Assembly: GCA_900548255.1 (NCBI GenBank)
Contig: URKH01000040.1
Span: forward strand, 1 to 18,052
Direction: 5' to 3'
Source of the DNA: an uncultured Collinsella sp.
GTDB lineage: Bacteria; Actinomycetota; Coriobacteriia; Coriobacteriales; Coriobacteriaceae
DNA length: 18,052 nt
Shown here: positions 14,438 through 18,052 of the stretch, one piece after another
Layout: each line of letters opens with the position of its first letter
Position numbering within the stretch: position 1 is the stretch's first letter
Translations under genes and position numbers: made by a program
Notes under the pieces: generated by a model
Database searches by the model: none
What the model was told of the DNA's origin: nothing
The model's input: the letters and a program-made list of their open reading frames with translations, nothing else

Positions 14438-15346
14438 ATGGCAAAACAGCTGCCAAAGCGCGACCTTGAGAACGTGGGCCTGGGCGTCACGGACGCGTGC
14501 GTAGCGCTCGTGACGCTTGTCGTTGCCGCGCTCATCTTTATGGTCGCCCAAAAGGGCCTCTCGGCTTTTCTCAAGGATGGCGTTTCGGTCGTCGAGTTCT
14601 TCGCCGGCACCAAGTGGGACCTGGCCAACACAGCCGAAAACGGCCTGCCTTACACCGGCGCCCTGCCCCTGATTGTCACCTCGTTTGCGGTCACGGTGCT
14701 CTCCACGCTCATCGCGCTGCCCATCGCCATCGGCTCTGCCATCTTTGCGGTCGAGATTAGCCCTAAGTTTGGCTCCAAGGTCTTTCAGCCGCTTATTGAG
14801 CTTTTGACCGGCATTCCCTCGGTCGTCTTTGGCCTGATTGGCTTTCACGTGGTCGTCGGTCTTATGAAGAGCGTTTTCCACGTGAGCACGGGTCTGGGCA
14901 TCTTGCCCGGCGCCATCATGCTGGCCGTCATGATTCTGCCGACGATGACTACGCTTTCGGTCGATGGCCTGCGCGCCGTGCCCGACAGCTACCGTCAGGG
15001 CTCGCTCGCACTGGGCTACACCCGCTGGCAGACCATCTGGCACGTGGTGCTCAAGTCCGCCATGCCGTCGCTCATGACCGCGGTCATCCTTGGCATGACC
15101 CGCGCCTTTGGCGAGACGCTTGCCGTGCGCATGGTTATTGGCGGCATCGAGGCCATGCCGACGTCGCTGCTGTCGCCGGCCTCGACCATTACCACCACGC
15201 TCACCACATCCATGGCGGTCTATGCCGAGGGTTCGGCCCAGGACGACGTCCTGTGGGCGCTCGGTCTGCTGCTGATGGGCATGAGCCTCATCTTCATCCT
15301 GATCATCCATCTCATTGGCCGCAAGGGGGCGAAGGCTCGTGGCTAG
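14438..15346 (+). CDS. pstC: Phosphate ABC transporter permease PstC
   Basis: This 302-residue inner-membrane protein is one half of the phosphate channel. It has about six hydrophobic helices: the first near residues 18-38, then one near 76-105, others around GIPSVVFGLIGF and ILPGAIMLAVMILPTM, and the last near 270-292. The cytoplasmic EAA loop that docks on PstB is clear (DSYRQGSLALGYTRWQTI). GGAAAGG six bases before the ATG supports the start, 24 bases after the pstS stop. Its end overlaps the GTG start of the next gene. All features match a full-length family member. Confidence 0.95.
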   Translation: MAKQLPKRDLENVGLGVTDACVALVTLVVAALIFMVAQKGLSAFLKDGVSVVEFFAGTKWDLANTAENGLPYTGALPLIVTSFAVTVLSTLIALPIAIGSAIFAVEISPKFGSKVFQPLIELLTGIPSVVFGLIGFHVVVGLMKSVFHVSTGLGILPGAIMLAVMILPTMTTLSVDGLRAVPDSYRQGSLALGYTRWQTIWHVVLKSAMPSLMTAVILGMTRAFGETLAVRMVIGGIEAMPTSLLSPASTITTTLTTSMAVYAEGSAQDDVLWALGLLLMGMSLIFILIIHLIGRKGAKARG

Positions 15347-16265
15347 CACGCGCATCCATATCGACGAGGCGAGACTCGGGCGCGTCCAAAAGCAGGACCG
15401 CATCGCCACGGGCGTGCTGACGGCGATCGCCGCCATCGTCATGCTCATCGTCGTCTCCATGGTGGCCTATATCCTGTTCGAGGGTATCTCGACGCTGTTC
15501 CAGCCGGGCTTCCTCACGCAGCCCGCGCGCGCCAACGGAACCCAGGGCGGCGTGCTCTACCAGCTGTTCGACTCGTTCTATCTGCTGCTGATTACCCTGA
15601 TCATCTCGGTGCCCATCAGTTTGGGCGGCGCGGTCTTCCTGGTCGAGTACGCGCCCGATGGGCCTATTCGCGACATCGCCTCGACCGCCATCGAAACGCT
15701 GTCCTCTCTGCCTTCCATCGTCGTGGGCATGTTCGGCTTTCTGGTGTTTTCGGTGCAGCTGGGCTGGAAGTACTCCATCATCTCCGGCGCCGTCGCGCTC
15801 ACCATGTTCAACACCCCCATCCTGGTGCGCGTGATTCAGCAGGCGCTCGAGGACGTGCCGCAGGCCCAGCGCGATGCGTGCCTGGCCATGGGCCTTACCC
15901 GCTGGGAGGCCACGCTACACATCCTGATCCCCGAGGCCATGCCCGCCATCGTGACCGGAATCGTGCTTTCGGCCGGCCGCGTCTTTGGTGAGGCCGCAGC
16001 GCTGCTCTTTACCTCGGGCATGAGCTCGCCGGTTCGCCTGAATTTCTTGAGCTTTAACCTGTCGAGCCCCACCTGCGCCTGGAACGTGTTCCGCCCCGGT
16101 GAGTCGCTTGCCGTGCACATCTACAAGATCTATGGCGAGGGCAGCCCCGAGGCCCAGCAGATCGTCTGGGGAACCGCGGCACTGCTGATGATTTGCGTGC
16201 TGCTGTTTAACGCGGTCGCCCGTATCGTGGGCAAGCAACTGGCAAGGAGGATGACGGCCGAATGA
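15339..16265 (+). CDS. pstA: Phosphate ABC transporter permease PstA
   Basis: This 308-residue inner-membrane protein is the second channel half. It has a cytoplasmic N-terminus (STRIHIDEARLGRV), a first helix near 25-48, a five-helix permease core with SSLPSIVVGMFGF, and an EAA loop AQRDACLAMGLTRWEATL. The start was set at GTG 15339, which overlaps the pstC gene by eight bases and has a G-rich AAGGGGG ribosome site about nine bases upstream. An in-frame TTG at 15315 is less likely. The stop overlaps the ATG of pstB. The overlaps suggest translational coupling, keeping PstC and PstA in balance. Confidence 0.94.
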   Translation: MASTRIHIDEARLGRVQKQDRIATGVLTAIAAIVMLIVVSMVAYILFEGISTLFQPGFLTQPARANGTQGGVLYQLFDSFYLLLITLIISVPISLGGAVFLVEYAPDGPIRDIASTAIETLSSLPSIVVGMFGFLVFSVQLGWKYSIISGAVALTMFNTPILVRVIQQALEDVPQAQRDACLAMGLTRWEATLHILIPEAMPAIVTGIVLSAGRVFGEAAALLFTSGMSSPVRLNFLSFNLSSPTCAWNVFRPGESLAVHIYKIYGEGSPEAQQIVWGTAALLMICVLLFNAVARIVGKQLARRMTAE

Positions 16266-17134
16266 GCGAGATGAATGTAACGCCCGCAACCGAGGCGGCA
16301 TCGTCCGACACCCAGGACTTTTTGTCGAGCGTGGGGGAGAGCGAGAAACGTGTTCGCGTGAGCGGCAAGGCCGTGAGCGACGAGGTCGTGCTCTCCACCA
16401 AGGACGTCAACGTGTACTATGGCGACCACCATGCGCTGCACAATACGTTGCTCGACTTCCACAAGGGTGAGATCACGGCGCTCATCGGGCCTTCGGGCTG
16501 CGGCAAGTCGACCTTCTTGCGCAGCCTCAACCTGATGAATCGCGAGATTCGCGGCTGCCGCGTGGAGGGAGAGATCAGCTACCGCGGACGCAACGTGAAC
16601 ACCAAGACCGAGAATACCTACGAGCTGCGCCGGTCCATTGGCATGGTGTTTCAGCAGCCCAACCCCTTCCGCAAGTCCATTCGAGACAACATCACGTTTG
16701 CGCCCAAGCGCCACGGCATCACCGACCGCGACGAGCTCGACCGCATGGTCGAGGAGAGCCTGCGCGGTGCGGCGCTGTGGGACGAGGTCAAAGACAAGCT
16801 CGACAAGAGCGCCTACGGGCTTTCGGGCGGACAGCAGCAGCGCCTGTGCATTGCACGTACGCTGGCGCTCAATCCCGACGTGATCCTGTTTGACGAGCCC
16901 TGCTCGGCGCTCGACCCCATCTCGACGCTGGCGATCGAGGACCTCATGTCGTCGATCGTTGCCGACCGCGCCATCGTCATCGTGACGCACAACATGGAGC
17001 AGGCGTCGCGTGTGTCCAACCGCACGGCGTTCTTCTACATGGGCGATATGGTCGAGTATGACGAGACTGACGAGATTTTCCAACGGCCCAAGGATAAGCG
17101 GCTGAATGATTACCTCACCGGCATGTTCTCCTAG
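16262..17134 (+). CDS. pstB: Phosphate ABC transporter ATPase PstB
   Basis: This 290-residue ATPase powers phosphate import from the cytoplasmic face of the PstCA channel. It has Walker A GPSGCGKST (76-84), Q-loop Gln131, signature LSGGQ (187-191), Walker B ILFDEP (208-213) and the switch His243. PstB-specific text such as FQQPNPF and ALWDEVKDKL is present. About 45 residues precede the first strand, a longer N-terminal tail than in many PstB proteins, and it is polar and low in conservation by eye. ATGA overlap with pstA and an AAGGAGG-like site inside pstA couple their translation. A strong terminator follows, so phoU is not part of this transcript. Confidence 0.97.
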   Translation: MSEMNVTPATEAASSDTQDFLSSVGESEKRVRVSGKAVSDEVVLSTKDVNVYYGDHHALHNTLLDFHKGEITALIGPSGCGKSTFLRSLNLMNREIRGCRVEGEISYRGRNVNTKTENTYELRRSIGMVFQQPNPFRKSIRDNITFAPKRHGITDRDELDRMVEESLRGAALWDEVKDKLDKSAYGLSGGQQQRLCIARTLALNPDVILFDEPCSALDPISTLAIEDLMSSIVADRAIVIVTHNMEQASRVSNRTAFFYMGDMVEYDETDEIFQRPKDKRLNDYLTGMFS

Positions 17135-17188
17135 TCCGGGACGTGCTTGAGGCCCGCGGCGGCTATGGTCGCCACGGGACTGATTGGA

Positions 17189-17227
17189 GAGGCGGGTCAT
17201 CTCTTTTGCGAGATGGCCCGCCTTTTT
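17189..17227 (+). terminator. Rho-independent terminator of the pst operon
   Basis: The 13-base arms 17190-17202 and 17211-17223 pair with one G-T wobble around a short loop and end in TTTTT. It lies 55 bases after the pstB stop. This closes the pstSCAB transcription unit. Confidence 0.9.
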
Positions 17228-17253
17228 GTGTCGTGTGCGCCCCGCCTTTTCGT

Positions 17254-17262
17254 TGCTATCAT
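17254..17262 (+). promoter_or_regulatory. Likely extended -10 promoter of the ABC-F gene
   Basis: TGC-TATCAT matches an extended -10 element, 36 bases before the ABC-F start codon and just after the pst terminator. No clear -35 is seen, which extended -10 promoters can tolerate. Confidence 0.45.
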
Positions 17263-17297
17263 GGACAACGTTGAATTTCTACGAAGGAGCAGGGCAT

Positions 17298-18052
17298 ATG
17301 GCGATTCTTTTGGGATGCGATTCCGTCAGCCTAGAGTTTCCCACCAAGCATATTTTCGATAGCGTGACGCTCGGCGTGGGCGAGGGCGACCGCATTGGTA
17401 TTGTCGGTAAAAACGGCGACGGCAAGTCGACGCTGCTGAGCGTGCTCGCCGGCACGCTGGAGCCCGATGACGGACGCGTGACGCACCGCCGCGGCATCAC
17501 GATCGGTCTACTCGGCCAAAAGGACCAGCTTGTCGATACCGATACCGTGCATCATGCCGTTGTGGGTGACGCCCCCGAGTACGAGTGGGCGTCGAGCCCC
17601 CGTACGCGCCAGATCCTCGCCGGCCTCATTAGCGATGTGCCCTGGGAGGGCATGGTAGGCGAGCTCTCGGGCGGTCAGCGCCGCCGCGTGGACCTCGCGC
17701 GCCTGCTGATCGGCGACTATGACGTGCTCATGCTCGATGAGCCCACCAACCATCTGGACATGCGCACCATCAACTGGCTTGCGCGTCACTTAAAGGCCCG
17801 CTGGCAGCGCGGTCAGGGCGCGATGCTCGTGGTCACGCACGATCGCTGGTTCTTGGACGAGGTCTGCACCAGCATGTGGGAGGTTCACGACGGCCAGGTC
17901 GATCCCTTCGAGGGCGGCTATTCGGCATATATCCTGCAGCGCGTGGAACGCGACCGCATGGCCGCGGTTACCGAGGAGCGCCGTCGCAACATGGCACGTA
18001 AGGAGCTCGCGTGGCTGAGCCGCGGTGCCCAGGCGCGCTCCGCCAAGCCCAA
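17298..18052 (+). CDS. ABC-F ATPase, Uup-like (partial, runs off the window)
   Basis: Only the first 251 codons are visible; the gene continues beyond the window end. The first ATP-binding domain is complete: Walker A GKNGDGKST (37-45), signature LSGGQ (123-127), Walker B LMLDEPTNHLD (144-154) and the switch His181. No membrane segment is present, as expected for ABC-F proteins, which act on ribosomes. The linker after the first domain begins with ERRRNMARKELAWLSRGAQARSAK, the kind of sequence found in Uup rather than EttA. Roles of Uup include ribosome assembly and mobile-element stability, but no role is proved here. AAGGAG eight bases before the ATG supports the start. Confidence 0.93.
   Translation, partial: MAILLGCDSVSLEFPTKHIFDSVTLGVGEGDRIGIVGKNGDGKSTLLSVLAGTLEPDDGRVTHRRGITIGLLGQKDQLVDTDTVHHAVVGDAPEYEWASSPRTRQILAGLISDVPWEGMVGELSGGQRRRVDLARLLIGDYDVLMLDEPTNHLDMRTINWLARHLKARWQRGQGAMLVVTHDRWFLDEVCTSMWEVHDGQVDPFEGGYSAYILQRVERDRMAAVTEERRRNMARKELAWLSRGAQARSAKP

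Noticed and set aside
1..18052. CRISPR array, tRNA, rRNA or complete transposase gene
   Set aside because: No regularly spaced direct repeats, tRNA-like cloverleaf, rRNA sequence or DDE/HUH transposase motifs were noticed. The repeats seen are inverted hairpins.

Overview
The window looks like a high-GC actinobacterial chromosome of the class Coriobacteriia, most likely Collinsella or a near relative. This is inferred from codon use, gene types, strong AGGAGG-type ribosome sites and short intergenic hairpin repeats. No rRNA, tRNA or marker gene is present to prove it. All calls come from reading the sequence; no database was searched.

Layout. (1) 1-1837: a minus-strand gene for an acidic, coiled-coil protein with one C-terminal membrane segment, function unknown, abutted by a hairpin repeat. 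(2) 2133-5470: plus-strand housekeeping genes, namely a short-chain dehydrogenase, tgt (queuosine tRNA modification) and a LOG-family nucleotide hydrolase. The 441-bp gap before tgt is packed with hairpins. (3) 5500-9860: an accessory segment. It holds a RelB/YafQ-type toxin-antitoxin pair, a 1003-aa minus-strand primase-helicase of the type found in TOTE conflict systems, a 231-bp element with near-perfect 36-bp inverted ends, and repeat hairpins. Two same-orientation copies of one hairpin repeat (6213-6269 and 9750-9813) bracket the helicase gene and the inverted-repeat element, giving a cassette-like unit of about 3.6 kb with visibly lower GC than its flanks. (4) 9985-13155: degV (fatty-acid binding) on the minus strand, divergent from a HAD phosphatase and an M20/PepV-type dipeptidase. 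(5) 13475-17134: a phosphate transport operon pstS-pstC-pstA-pstB with tight or overlapping junctions, closed by a strong terminator and with no phoU in view. (6) 17298-end: a Uup-like ABC-F ATPase cut by the window edge.

How the genes work together. pstSCAB form one high-affinity phosphate importer: a lipoprotein binds phosphate, two permeases form the channel and an ATPase drives it. The toxin-antitoxin pair and the primase-helicase are typical of defence or mobile-element conflict. The helicase cassette, with its bracketing repeats and the large inverted-repeat element, is the best candidate here for an under-described system. The remaining genes are ordinary chromosomal functions.
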